Origin: Cyclobacteriaceae bacterium
Lineage (GTDB): Bacteria > Bacteroidota > Bacteroidia > Cytophagales > Cyclobacteriaceae
Reading direction: 5' to 3'
NCBI GenBank assembly: GCA_025363495.1
Contig: JANYDR010000547.1
Coordinates: 1-5,114, forward strand
Length of the DNA stretch: 5,114 nt
Every line of letters begins with the position of its first letter. Within the stretch, counting starts at the first letter, position 1. This document shows positions 1 through 5,114 of this stretch, piece by piece. The notes under the pieces were generated by a model. The model worked only from the letters and a program-made list of their open reading frames with translations. It ran no database searches and had not been told where the DNA came from. A program made the position numbers and the translations under genes.

Positions 1-1344
1 GGAGTGGAGCACGGCAAAATTGTAATTAAACAAGTACAGAAGGGACGTTTGGTCCAAACGAATTTTAATCCATGGCAGCCTGAGCTCAGTGATGAACCGG
101 TATGCTGGCGATATGAAAAGGCAGAGCGCCAACTGGCCATACTTCCGGATGCTACATTTGAAAATATCAGGAATATACTTGAGCAAACACATCAGGATTC
201 ACTTACAGCATATTCCAATATTTATGACTTGAAAAACAAAGTCATCACAACATATAACAGGCGCAATTTTAGAAAAGCCATCACAATACGTTTACCAGAT
301 ATCTTCAGTAATGGAGATTGCATTGCCTCGCTCGACTCATTGGAAGTTAATGGTAACTACTGGCTTAGATGCCTTTCCAGACCCTCCGGCGCTGTTATTG
401 TTCATGGGAAAGTAATTGATCAGTCCACTAAACTTGCTGTCCCATTTGTAAACATTGGGCTCTCTGAAAAGAATATTGGCACGTTGTCAGATCCGGATGG
501 AAGTTTCGATCTGACTATTCCGGCTCAGTGGAGAGATGAACCAATTATTTTTTCCTCTATCGGATATTATCGAGAAAGCGTCTCGCCCACGACAATTTCA
601 TCTGGTGTCAACGCAATTTTGTTAAGGCCCAATAGCACACTACTGGAGTCGGTTATAATTAAAGGTAGTAGAAGTCATAAGATAGCACGACTTGGGTGGA
701 TGGGGGGTAAAGATGGAGTGCTTCCGCTCGACACTATCCAGGGAGGGGGAGCCGTGGCACTTCTAGTGGAATCACCCCGAAGCCCGGTCTATGTAGACAA
801 GTTGCAGGTGAGGCTCATGTATAATTCAAAAGACACCTTGCAGTTTCGGTTTCATATCTATGCATATGATTCAATAAAACAGGTTCCGGGTGAAGAGCTT
901 TTATCAAAGGAAATTATCTTGAGGGAAAATAAAAAATTTGGCTGGTTGCGATTTGATCTTGGACCGTTTGACATACGCATAGAAGATAAAAAATTCTTGA
1001 TCGGTTTTGAGTGGATTGATAATAGCCAAACCCGTAAGAAGATGTTAACAGGCTTACGCGACTGGGAAAAATGGAAGAAAGAGCAATACGAAGCTCACAA
1101 TGATAAAATTGAAAAAACTATTACCAGGACTAAGAACGGGGAAGAGTTGATCGGATATAAATATCATGGTAATATGATGAGCTGGTCAGGCTTCGAAGTG
1201 TTGCCGCCATTTACCGGGTTGATGGTGGAGACAGGAAAACGGGAAAAGACACGGAAACTGAAAACATTTGAAAGGAAGACAAGTTTTGGGGAGTGGAGTG
1301 AACTGAATTCGACTTTGAATGCAGTAGTTACTGTGGAGTATTAG
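1..1344 (+). CDS. Linear amide C-N hydrolase-like C-terminus fused to a carboxypeptidase-regulatory-like domain protein (5' partial)
   Basis: The frame is open to the left edge; the GTG at 4 is probably an internal Val, so the gene is 5' truncated by the window. Numbering from that codon, residues ~15-100 resemble the C-terminal part of linear amide C-N hydrolases (Ntn-hydrolases, acyl-CoA:6-APA acyltransferase/choloylglycine hydrolase-like): TNFNPWQPE, CWRYEKAERQL and TAYSNIYDLKNK are the telling stretches. The catalytic N-terminal Cys would lie outside the window. Residues ~129-207 form a CarboxypepD_reg-like beta-sandwich (VHGKVIDQSTKLAVPFVNIG, then GTLSDPDGSFDL and IIFSSIGYY). Residues ~217-446 are a further region seen, from memory, in other Bacteroidota proteins of this kind (VDKLQVRLMYNSKDT, FRFHIYAYDS, PGEELL, FLIGFEWID); its function is unknown to me. 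The product is probably exported, but the signal region is not visible. It converges on the lipoprotein gene, 25 bases away. The C-N hydrolase assignment is from remembered motifs and is the less certain part. Confidence 0.72.
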   Translation, partial: GVEHGKIVIKQVQKGRLVQTNFNPWQPELSDEPVCWRYEKAERQLAILPDATFENIRNILEQTHQDSLTAYSNIYDLKNKVITTYNRRNFRKAITIRLPDIFSNGDCIASLDSLEVNGNYWLRCLSRPSGAVIVHGKVIDQSTKLAVPFVNIGLSEKNIGTLSDPDGSFDLTIPAQWRDEPIIFSSIGYYRESVSPTTISSGVNAILLRPNSTLLESVIIKGSRSHKIARLGWMGGKDGVLPLDTIQGGGAVALLVESPRSPVYVDKLQVRLMYNSKDTLQFRFHIYAYDSIKQVPGEELLSKEIILRENKKFGWLRFDLGPFDIRIEDKKFLIGFEWIDNSQTRKKMLTGLRDWEKWKKEQYEAHNDKIEKTITRTKNGEELIGYKYHGNMMSWSGFEVLPPFTGLMVETGKREKTRKLKTFERKTSFGEWSELNSTLNAVVTVEY

Positions 1345-1369
1345 TTATAGGAAGTCGCAATAATAGGAT

Positions 1370-1921
1370 CTACTCTTCTCCGATCAGTTTTCCTTTCAAC
1401 ACATGCCCGCCTTTCCGTGCTACCGTCAATGGCTCCTGAAATATTTCACATTCAATCAGATTCATATCAGATGATTTACGTCCGCTAAATACATTTATGA
1501 GGACCTGAAAATCTTTATCGCCAAGAAGCTCATATCCTTTTTTTGAAATCTTAACACCCTTGAACCGCGCAACGCCAGGCTTACGCAACTGAATTTCAGG
1601 AGAGCCAAGATTTACTTCACCCATTTCATCGATCATTGGACTGGTGGTCGAATCCTTCGGATTACCGGACAAATATGCACGAACGATAATTGTCTCCTTT
1701 GTCGTGGCAATCTTTTTCTCAGCCTTTTGGGAGAGGCTTACTTCGAATTCGAATGAGGGGAGGATTATCGAGTCACCTTCCATTGCAAAACCTTCCGGAA
1801 GAAAAAGTTGTGTATCTTTATCAGACAGATTATCGGCACCCTCTGCTTCTTTGCTGTTTTTAGGAGAGCATGAAAATGAAAACATTATTATTATAAGAAT
1901 TGAACCGACTGCTATTTTCAT
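1370..1921 (-). CDS. Small putative lipoprotein, function unknown
   Basis: This 183-residue protein starts with a short charged end (MK), a hydrophobic core (residues 4-14) and a Cys at 18 in the context FSFSC, followed by polar residues (SPKNSKEAEG). This reads as a type II signal peptide with a relaxed Bacteroidota lipobox; the -3 position is Ser rather than Leu, so the match is not perfect. The mature part has a short acidic linker (~22-40) and then alternating hydrophobic/polar segments (FEFEVSL, TIIVRAYLSG, FQVLINVFSG) that suggest a beta-rich fold. I recognise no enzymatic motif or family. The ATG at 1919-1921 is favoured because the signal peptide begins there and a well-spaced promoter lies just upstream. 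The leader has no Shine-Dalgarno sequence, which is normal in this phylum. The gene is transcribed alone, convergent with the gene at 1-1344. An antisense frame over its 5' half appears to be a shadow. Confidence 0.8.
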   Translation of the reverse strand: MKIAVGSILIIIMFSFSCSPKNSKEAEGADNLSDKDTQLFLPEGFAMEGDSIILPSFEFEVSLSQKAEKKIATTKETIIVRAYLSGNPKDSTTSPMIDEMGEVNLGSPEIQLRKPGVARFKGVKISKKGYELLGDKDFQVLINVFSGRKSSDMNLIECEIFQEPLTVARKGGHVLKGKLIGEE

Positions 1922-1947
1922 TTTAAATTGAGTTAACTGAATTGGTA

Positions 1948-1977
1948 CAAAATTACCGTAAGCTTTTCAATCTTCAA
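1948..1977 (-). promoter_or_regulatory. Bacteroidota-type promoter for the lipoprotein gene
   Basis: On the minus strand, TAATTTTG (plus-strand 1948-1955) matches the Bacteroidota -7 consensus TAnnTTTG exactly. A TTG (1975-1977) lies upstream with a 19-base spacer, the expected distance for the -33 element. Transcription would start near 1940, giving a leader of about 20 bases before the ATG at 1921. The consensus is established for Bacteroides and Flavobacterium sigma-ABfr-type promoters; use here is inferred. Confidence 0.6.
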
Positions 1978-2015
1978 TGAATAGTAAGTGTGGAAAAAAA
2001 TCGTCGCATATGAGG

Positions 2016-2075
2016 GCCTTTCTGTCTGCATACCTTTGTGGTGAAATTTTTAACCACCAAAGCGCGAACGAGCCT
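2016..2075. repeat. Degenerate dyad repeat (CTTTG-TGGT / ACCACCAAAG)
   Basis: The arms CTTTGTGGT (2034-2042) and ACCACCAAAG (2053-2062) are inverted copies with a single-base bulge around a 10-base AT-rich centre (GAAATTTTTA). The outer flanks (GGCCTTTCTG on the left, GCGCGAACGAG on the right) look like decayed continuations of the same CTTTG/CAAAG-type units. The layout resembles the mosaic intergenic repeats common in Bacteroidota and some other environmental bacteria. It lies between two divergent genes, so it is unlikely to be a terminator. It fills part of the 239-base gap 1922-2160, in which I see no other gene. Confidence 0.55.
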
Positions 2076-2160
2076 GCAAATTGAATGATTGACTTATATC
2101 AACTCTGGCATGCTATTTTCAGTGACAACTTGAATATCCTCCATTTAAAAAATCACCACT

Positions 2161-2667
2161 ATGAAACCGGAACGCAAAAGGACAAATCAGCCTATTCATA
2201 CCTCTGACGAGATTGAACAAAAGAAATTTCCCGGATATCCTCAATATGCAGCCAGCGAGGATATAATGAATCAGGGCAAACGCGTAGAAGCGGATCTTGA
2301 AAGTGCTAAGACAGTTCAGAATTCAAATATCACCGCGAAGCAAAACACTCTTTCAAAAGACTCTGATGAACCAGAGACAACCATTGATTCAGAGGAAGAC
2401 GAAGAGAAGATTGAAAAAGATCAATTTGCTGTCACAGACGAAGACCTCGAAGCATTAGGTCCCGAAGATCTCAGTCTCGATATGGGAGCGGATGAAGAGT
2501 TGAAGCATCGTAAACGTCCGGTGGATTTTTCAGGAAAAGATCTTGACGTTCCTGGAAGCGAATTGGATGATGATGCTGAATCAACCGGTTCTGAAGATGA
2601 GGAAAATAACAGTTACAGTATTGGAGGAGACGATCATAACGATCTCGAGGAGAGTAAGGGGGAGTGA
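2161..2667 (+). CDS. Conserved acidic, probably disordered cytoplasmic protein, function unknown
   Basis: The protein has 168 residues, about 49 Asp/Glu against about 19 Lys/Arg by my count, and no Cys, Trp, signal peptide or membrane segment. The N-terminus (1-37) has a motif-like stretch (TNQPIHTSDEIEQKKFPGYP, then SEDIMN). A variable, polar middle follows (~38-88). The C-terminal part (~90-164) holds VTDEDLEALG, RPVDFSGKDLDVPGSELDD and GSEDEENNSYSIGGDDHNDL. The two ends resemble, from memory, a hypothetical protein family seen in Pedobacter- and Chitinophaga-like genomes; no function is known to me. The abundance of Asp/Glu/Ser/Gly and the scarcity of large hydrophobics suggest disorder. 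The ATG at 2161 has no Shine-Dalgarno sequence, but an A-rich stretch (TTTAAAAAATCACC) lies just before it. It faces the membrane-protein gene tail to tail. A shorter frame overlapping its end is a shadow. Confidence 0.8.
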   Translation: MKPERKRTNQPIHTSDEIEQKKFPGYPQYAASEDIMNQGKRVEADLESAKTVQNSNITAKQNTLSKDSDEPETTIDSEEDEEKIEKDQFAVTDEDLEALGPEDLSLDMGADEELKHRKRPVDFSGKDLDVPGSELDDDAESTGSEDEENNSYSIGGDDHNDLEESKGE

Positions 2668-2729
2668 GGGGTCGTTGGTAAGATATAAATCAGCGGTGGG
2701 TAATCGGTGGCTGCGGTGTCCTCGAACTA

Positions 2730-3299
2730 CTATAGTTCCGGTCGTGGCCTTGATAATTTTTTTAAAGAGAATATCAAAATTACCAGCGAGATGATCAAGT
2801 CATTTCCCGCATAAAATCTTTCAGTTACTGTCCATGATTTACCTGCAAAAAAGGATAACAAGTCAGCCGCAAGAAATATAATATAGGCATTGATAGGAGT
2901 TGTCTGAGGCCTTCTATAAGTTGTAATCATCTGTGGAATGCTGGCGATCACTCCAGCTACGCTGCTAGCTACTAATCCCGCAAGGTCACCTGCCGTAACC
3001 CAAATGATCAAACAAATAACAACCATTACAGCAGTCAGCGATTCAACCCATGTCCATACAACTCCTTTTTTTACAACTAATAAAATTGCGACGAGGGATG
3101 CGCCGATTGCGTTGGACGTCGGCAGCCAAAAATTACCTTTCTCAATAATGGAAGTAATCATTGCAATAGTATCGAGCATTCCCCAAAGAAGAAATGCCGC
3201 AAAACTTTGCTCCATGCCTCGTCTATATATTCCTGTAATAAGAAATATATAGCCAGTAACGCCAATTACTCCTGCCAGCTGTTGTAGTAAATCCAGCAT
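2730..3299 (-). CDS. SWEET/PQ-loop-like seven-helix membrane protein (putative sugar or small-solute transporter)
   Basis: The 189-residue protein has about seven hydrophobic helices: ~8-25, 32-51, 60-77, 83-103, 106-126, 136-152 and 163-180. The first and last three form two related halves around a linker helix (83-103). Half one starts AGVIGVTGYIFLITGIYRR (9-27) and half two starts AGVIASIPQMITTYRR (115-130); both continue through a second helix to a third helix with an Asn (N63 in PTSNAIGASLVAIL; N166 in YAGNDLIISLVILIF) and end with KKG/KKL. The PQ at 122-123 is the PQ-loop signature, and a paired Asn in the third helix of each repeat is a feature of SWEET and SemiSWEET sugar uniporters. 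Half one lacks the PQ. This 3+1+3 plan is that of eukaryotic SWEETs, while most bacterial members are single three-helix halves. Substrate is not determinable. The ATG at 3297-3299 places the first helix correctly. The gene is divergent from the glycosidase-like gene, 110 bases apart. Confidence 0.7.
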   Translation of the reverse strand: MLDLLQQLAGVIGVTGYIFLITGIYRRGMEQSFAAFLLWGMLDTIAMITSIIEKGNFWLPTSNAIGASLVAILLVVKKGVVWTWVESLTAVMVVICLIIWVTAGDLAGLVASSVAGVIASIPQMITTYRRPQTTPINAYIIFLAADLLSFFAGKSWTVTERFYAGNDLIISLVILIFSLKKLSRPRPEL

Positions 3300-3391
3300 C
3301 GATACTTATTTAGGCAGGTTTAATTTTTATTAATGACTTATCGGGGCACTAAATCTAGTCAAAATTCGACGCGGCTGACTAATCAAAACCT

Positions 3392-3399
3392 TATATTCG
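3392..3399 (+). promoter_or_regulatory. Possible -7 element upstream of the glycosidase-like gene
   Basis: TATATTCG differs from TAnnTTTG at one position and ends 10 bases before the ATG at 3410. If used, transcription would begin within a few bases of the start codon, giving an almost leaderless mRNA. No TTG lies at the proper -33 distance (the nearest candidate, TTCG at 3365-3368, is 23 bases away), so this is weak. The rest of the 110-base divergent gap 3300-3409 shows nothing else I can support. Confidence 0.27.
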
Positions 3400-3409
3400 C
3401 GAACCCGAA

Positions 3410-4822
3410 ATGAAAGTCACCTTTATTCTAGTCTGCGTTTTAGCGCTATGCCCATCTGCATTAGCTCAGAAAACACACGATGGCTTAGTCGAATTTACTT
3501 CTTCTGATACAGTACTTGAGAATGGATTCCGGTGGGCCAAGCGACAAGCATTGAAATATGTAAGGAGAAACAATGATCCTGTTGGCCCATGGTACGAAGC
3601 TGCGTTACCTGAACGCGAAGCATTTTGTATGCGGGATGTTGCTCACCAGTTGACAGGGGCTAACCTTCTCGGTTTAGAGGACATTAACAAAAACATACTT
3701 TCACATTTTGTAAAATCTATTTCCGCATCCCGAGACTGGTGCGGCTATTGGGAGATTGACAAGCTTGATCGTCCGGCGCCTGTCGATTACCGAAGTGATG
3801 ATGACTTCTGGTACAACCTTCCCGGAAGTTTTGATATTATGAATGCCTGCCTCCGCCAGTATCAATGGACAGGTGACTCTACGTTCTTATTCAATGCAGC
3901 ATTTCTGAATTTTTACAATCGTACGTGCAATGACTACGTCACCCAATGGGACAAAAATGGAGATGGGGTCATGGAAGGAAATTCTTTCGCCAAAAATCAT
4001 GACAGAGGAATTGGTTCTTATGATGAATCCGCCAATGGAATTACGGGCAACGATCTTATCGCCGCTCAATCACTTGGATATACAAGCTATGTTTCCATAT
4101 TGAAATTGCGGGGAAAGAATGAGGATACGAATTTCTATCTCAATGAAACTACCAAATTATATATTGGACTTAATAACAACTGGTGGGACACCGAAAAGCA
4201 GTCTTACTATCATTTTAAAACAAAACATGGATGGCTTCACAATGATCCCATGCAATTATTTTTGCTGCGCTGGAATTTTGTAGACCTCGAAAAACGAACG
4301 GCGGTGATTAAAAGTCTTTTCAGTCATGAAAATGATATGAACGTTGAGATGCGCTCTTATTTTGCACGTGAGATATTTCGTTACGGTGATTTAGCCGAAG
4401 CACGAAGGTTGCTTAAAAAATTAACCAGTCCAACATTGAAGAGGCGGGAATACCCGGAAGTATCTTTTGGTGCACTGGAAGCTTATGCCGACGGATTGAT
4501 GGGAATTCAAGTAGACGCTCCGGGGAAGAGTGTGGCGACTTTATCCAGGCTAGCGGAGACAGATAAAGCGAATCTTAGCAGCATACCATTATTAGCAGGT
4601 ACTATTTCTATCGAGCATGAAGGACTTCGTAAAAGCACCTTTACAAATAATACCAAAGAAACTCTTTATTGGAGAGCTTGCTTCTTTTCTGAGAAGGGCG
4701 CAGTGACTGTAAATGGCGAACCTCAAATTACCAATTTTGAATTGGATCTGACATTAAGGAAATTTCTTGTGAGTAAGATCAGGGTCTTGCCAGGGGAGAG
4801 AGTAATGGCCGAGATTAAATAG
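3410..4822 (+). CDS. Secreted (alpha/alpha)6-barrel, six-hairpin-glycosidase-like protein
   Basis: The 470-residue protein begins with a Sec signal peptide (residues 1-19, hydrophobic FILVCVLALC, cleavage ALA|Q), so it should act in the periplasm or outside the cell. The body (~30-370) has the repeated helical hairpins and the motif style of six-hairpin glycosidases: PEREAFCMRDVAHQ (67-80, with the R-D pair common in this fold), DDFWYNLPGSFD (131-142), WDKNGDGVMEG (180-190), GSYDESANG (202-210), WLHNDPMQLFLLRW (275-288) and EYPEVSFGALEAYADGLMG (347-365). D181-N183-D185-E189 has the spacing of a DxNxDGxxE calcium loop, as in several clan members. Acidic candidates for catalysis include E69, D76, D205/E206 and E350, but I cannot assign them or the GH family. 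Residues ~395-470 look like a beta-rich C-terminal domain. The ATG is set by the signal peptide. It may be a glycan hydrolase or a catalytically inactive relative. Confidence 0.7.
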   Translation: MKVTFILVCVLALCPSALAQKTHDGLVEFTSSDTVLENGFRWAKRQALKYVRRNNDPVGPWYEAALPEREAFCMRDVAHQLTGANLLGLEDINKNILSHFVKSISASRDWCGYWEIDKLDRPAPVDYRSDDDFWYNLPGSFDIMNACLRQYQWTGDSTFLFNAAFLNFYNRTCNDYVTQWDKNGDGVMEGNSFAKNHDRGIGSYDESANGITGNDLIAAQSLGYTSYVSILKLRGKNEDTNFYLNETTKLYIGLNNNWWDTEKQSYYHFKTKHGWLHNDPMQLFLLRWNFVDLEKRTAVIKSLFSHENDMNVEMRSYFAREIFRYGDLAEARRLLKKLTSPTLKRREYPEVSFGALEAYADGLMGIQVDAPGKSVATLSRLAETDKANLSSIPLLAGTISIEHEGLRKSTFTNNTKETLYWRACFFSEKGAVTVNGEPQITNFELDLTLRKFLVSKIRVLPGERVMAEIK

Positions 4823-4876
4823 ATTCTCAATACGAGTCGTGGAGAGGCTTTAGGAGGAATGCACTATCATAAGTTT

Positions 4877-4972
4877 GTGTCTTACTTTGTGTCTTGTGTC
4901 TTCGTGGTAAAAAAGTATTTGGCTTTTGTAGTTATGGCCACGAGGTCACGAAGGCTCTAAGAAGGCACGATT
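4877..4972. repeat. Mosaic inverted repeat of GTGTCTT / CACGAAG units
   Basis: The left arm has GTGTCTT three times (4877-4883, 4889-4895, 4896-4902) and runs into CTTCGTGG (4900-4907). The right arm begins CCACGAGG (4938-4945), pairing with CTTCGTGG through one G-T wobble, and continues with CACGAAG (4947-4953) and GGCACGA (4964-4970). A 30-base AT-rich centre separates the arms. This is a widespread intergenic repeat style of Bacteroidota and other environmental bacteria, with degenerate heptamer-like units mirrored about a GTGG/CCAC core. It lies downstream of the glycosidase-like gene and against the IS end. No terminator with a T-tract is visible in 4823-4876. Confidence 0.65.
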
Positions 4973-4990
4973 GGAGGCTGTAAAATAAAC

Positions 4991-5025
4991 TGTGTCAAAG
5001 CAGGAAAACCACCAACTTTGACACA
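4991..5025 (+). repeat. Perfect 10-bp inverted repeat ahead of the transposase start
   Basis: TGTGTCAAAG (4991-5000) and CTTTGACACA (5016-5025) are exact reverse complements separated by 15 bases. The left copy is inside the presumed IS terminal repeat and the right copy ends two bases before the transposase ATG. It could form a hairpin in a read-through transcript from outside the element, or be a second transposase-binding site. Confidence 0.75.
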
Positions 5026-5027
5026 AT

Positions 5028-5114
5028 ATGAAACAAGAAGAACAATTCAATTTAGAAGAGATCAAGAAAAAGGCCTTGGAGCAATTCCGCTCAGGTAAAT
5101 CGTTGTATGGTAAG
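5028..5114 (+). CDS. IS256-family transposase, N-terminal fragment (runs off window)
   Basis: Only 29 codons are present and the frame is open to the right edge. The product begins MKQEEQFNLEEIKKKALEQF and continues RSGKSLYGK. The pattern of an acidic/lysine-rich helix followed by ALEQFRSGKSL(Y/F)GK matches the N-terminus of IS256-family (mutator-like, DDE) transposases of Bacteroidota, which continue with a G-A-F-A-P-L segment and run about 400 residues. The DDE catalytic residues are beyond the window, so intactness cannot be judged. The ATG at 5028 is the first in frame after the inverted repeat, with no Shine-Dalgarno sequence. Confidence 0.75.
   Translation, partial: MKQEEQFNLEEIKKKALEQFRSGKSLYGK

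Larger units (their letters stand above)
4975..5114 (+). mobile_element. Left end of an IS256-family insertion sequence (3' truncated by window)
   Basis: The probable left terminal inverted repeat is GAGGCTGTAAAATAAACTGT followed by GTCAAAG, ending at 5000; the outermost base could be anywhere from about 4973 to 4977. The transposase start follows at 5028. The right end, its inverted repeat and the second target duplication copy are outside the window, so the boundary is approximate. The family call rests on the transposase N-terminus and the TGTGTCAAAG-type end, both typical of IS256-like elements from memory. Confidence 0.6.

Noticed and set aside
1644..1931. Plus-strand 95-codon frame overlapping the lipoprotein gene
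   Set aside because: It is antisense to a gene with a clear signal peptide and promoter, and its product has no recognisable domain; a shadow frame.
2089..2121. TTGAC ... TATTTTCA as a promoter for the acidic-protein gene
   Set aside because: The spacing is 22 bases and the -7 match has two mismatches; not strong enough to list as a feature.
2724..2738. GAACTA-CTA-TAGTTC mini-hairpin at the 3' end of the membrane-protein gene
   Set aside because: Six base pairs around the stop codon with no T-tract on either strand; too weak to call a terminator.
2543..2794. 83-codon plus-strand frame overlapping the acidic-protein gene end
   Set aside because: It is in another frame of a well-formed gene, has low-complexity, unconvincing content, and runs into the opposite-strand membrane gene.
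2938..3252. 104-codon plus-strand frame inside the membrane-protein gene
   Set aside because: It is antisense to a gene whose helices and internal duplication are convincing; the Thr/Ile-rich product looks like a mirror of hydrophobic codons.
3350..3357. Minus-strand TAGATTTA as a -7 element for the SWEET-like gene
   Set aside because: One mismatch to TAnnTTTG and no TTG at the right distance upstream.
3887..4069. 60-codon minus-strand frame inside the glycosidase-like gene
   Set aside because: It is short, has no start context or motif, and lies fully within a clear coding region.
1..5114. CRISPR array, tRNA, rRNA or defence/toxin system
   Set aside because: No regularly spaced direct repeats, no tRNA-like cloverleaf or rRNA stretch, and no nuclease, kinase or toxin-antitoxin motif was seen in any of the genes.

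Overview
The window looks like chromosomal DNA of moderate to low GC from a member of the Bacteroidota, probably an environmental Cytophagales, Chitinophagales or Sphingobacteriales type. The signs are the lack of Shine-Dalgarno sequences before the starts, a TTG-N19-TAnnTTTG promoter, a carboxypeptidase-regulatory-like domain of the kind abundant in this phylum, a very acidic small protein that resembles one recalled from Pedobacter-like genomes, and an IS256-type transposase start. The exact taxon cannot be set from this sequence.

Layout from left to right. 1-1344 (+) is the 3' part of a long gene. Its first ~100 residues look like the C-terminal end of a linear amide C-N hydrolase (Ntn-hydrolase, acyl-CoA:6-APA acyltransferase-like), followed in the same frame by a CarboxypepD_reg-like beta-sandwich and a ~230-residue C-terminal region. 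1370-1921 (-) encodes a small lipoprotein of unknown function, with a good Bacteroidota promoter upstream. The divergent gap 1922-2160 contains a decayed dyad repeat (CTTTG-TGGT / ACCACCAAAG). 2161-2667 (+) encodes a 168-residue, very acidic, apparently disordered protein. 2730-3299 (-) encodes a 189-residue seven-helix membrane protein with two repeats in a 3+1+3 plan, a PQ motif and paired Asn residues, as in SWEET/PQ-loop transporters. 3410-4822 (+) encodes a secreted (alpha/alpha)6-barrel, six-hairpin-glycosidase-like protein. 4877-4972 is a second mosaic repeat built from GTGTCTT / CACGAAG units. An IS256-family element begins at about 4973-4977 and its transposase runs off the right edge.

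The five complete or partial chromosomal genes alternate in strand (+,-,+,-,+), so each is probably its own transcription unit; nothing suggests an operon or a multi-gene system. Three products are exported or membrane-bound (lipoprotein, SWEET-like protein, glycosidase-like protein). A sugar-related link between the last two is possible because they are divergent neighbours, but this is only inference. I do not see a convincing undescribed multi-gene system. The most interesting items are the hydrolase-regulatory-domain fusion, the two-repeat SWEET-like protein in a bacterium, and the mosaic repeat lying against the IS end.
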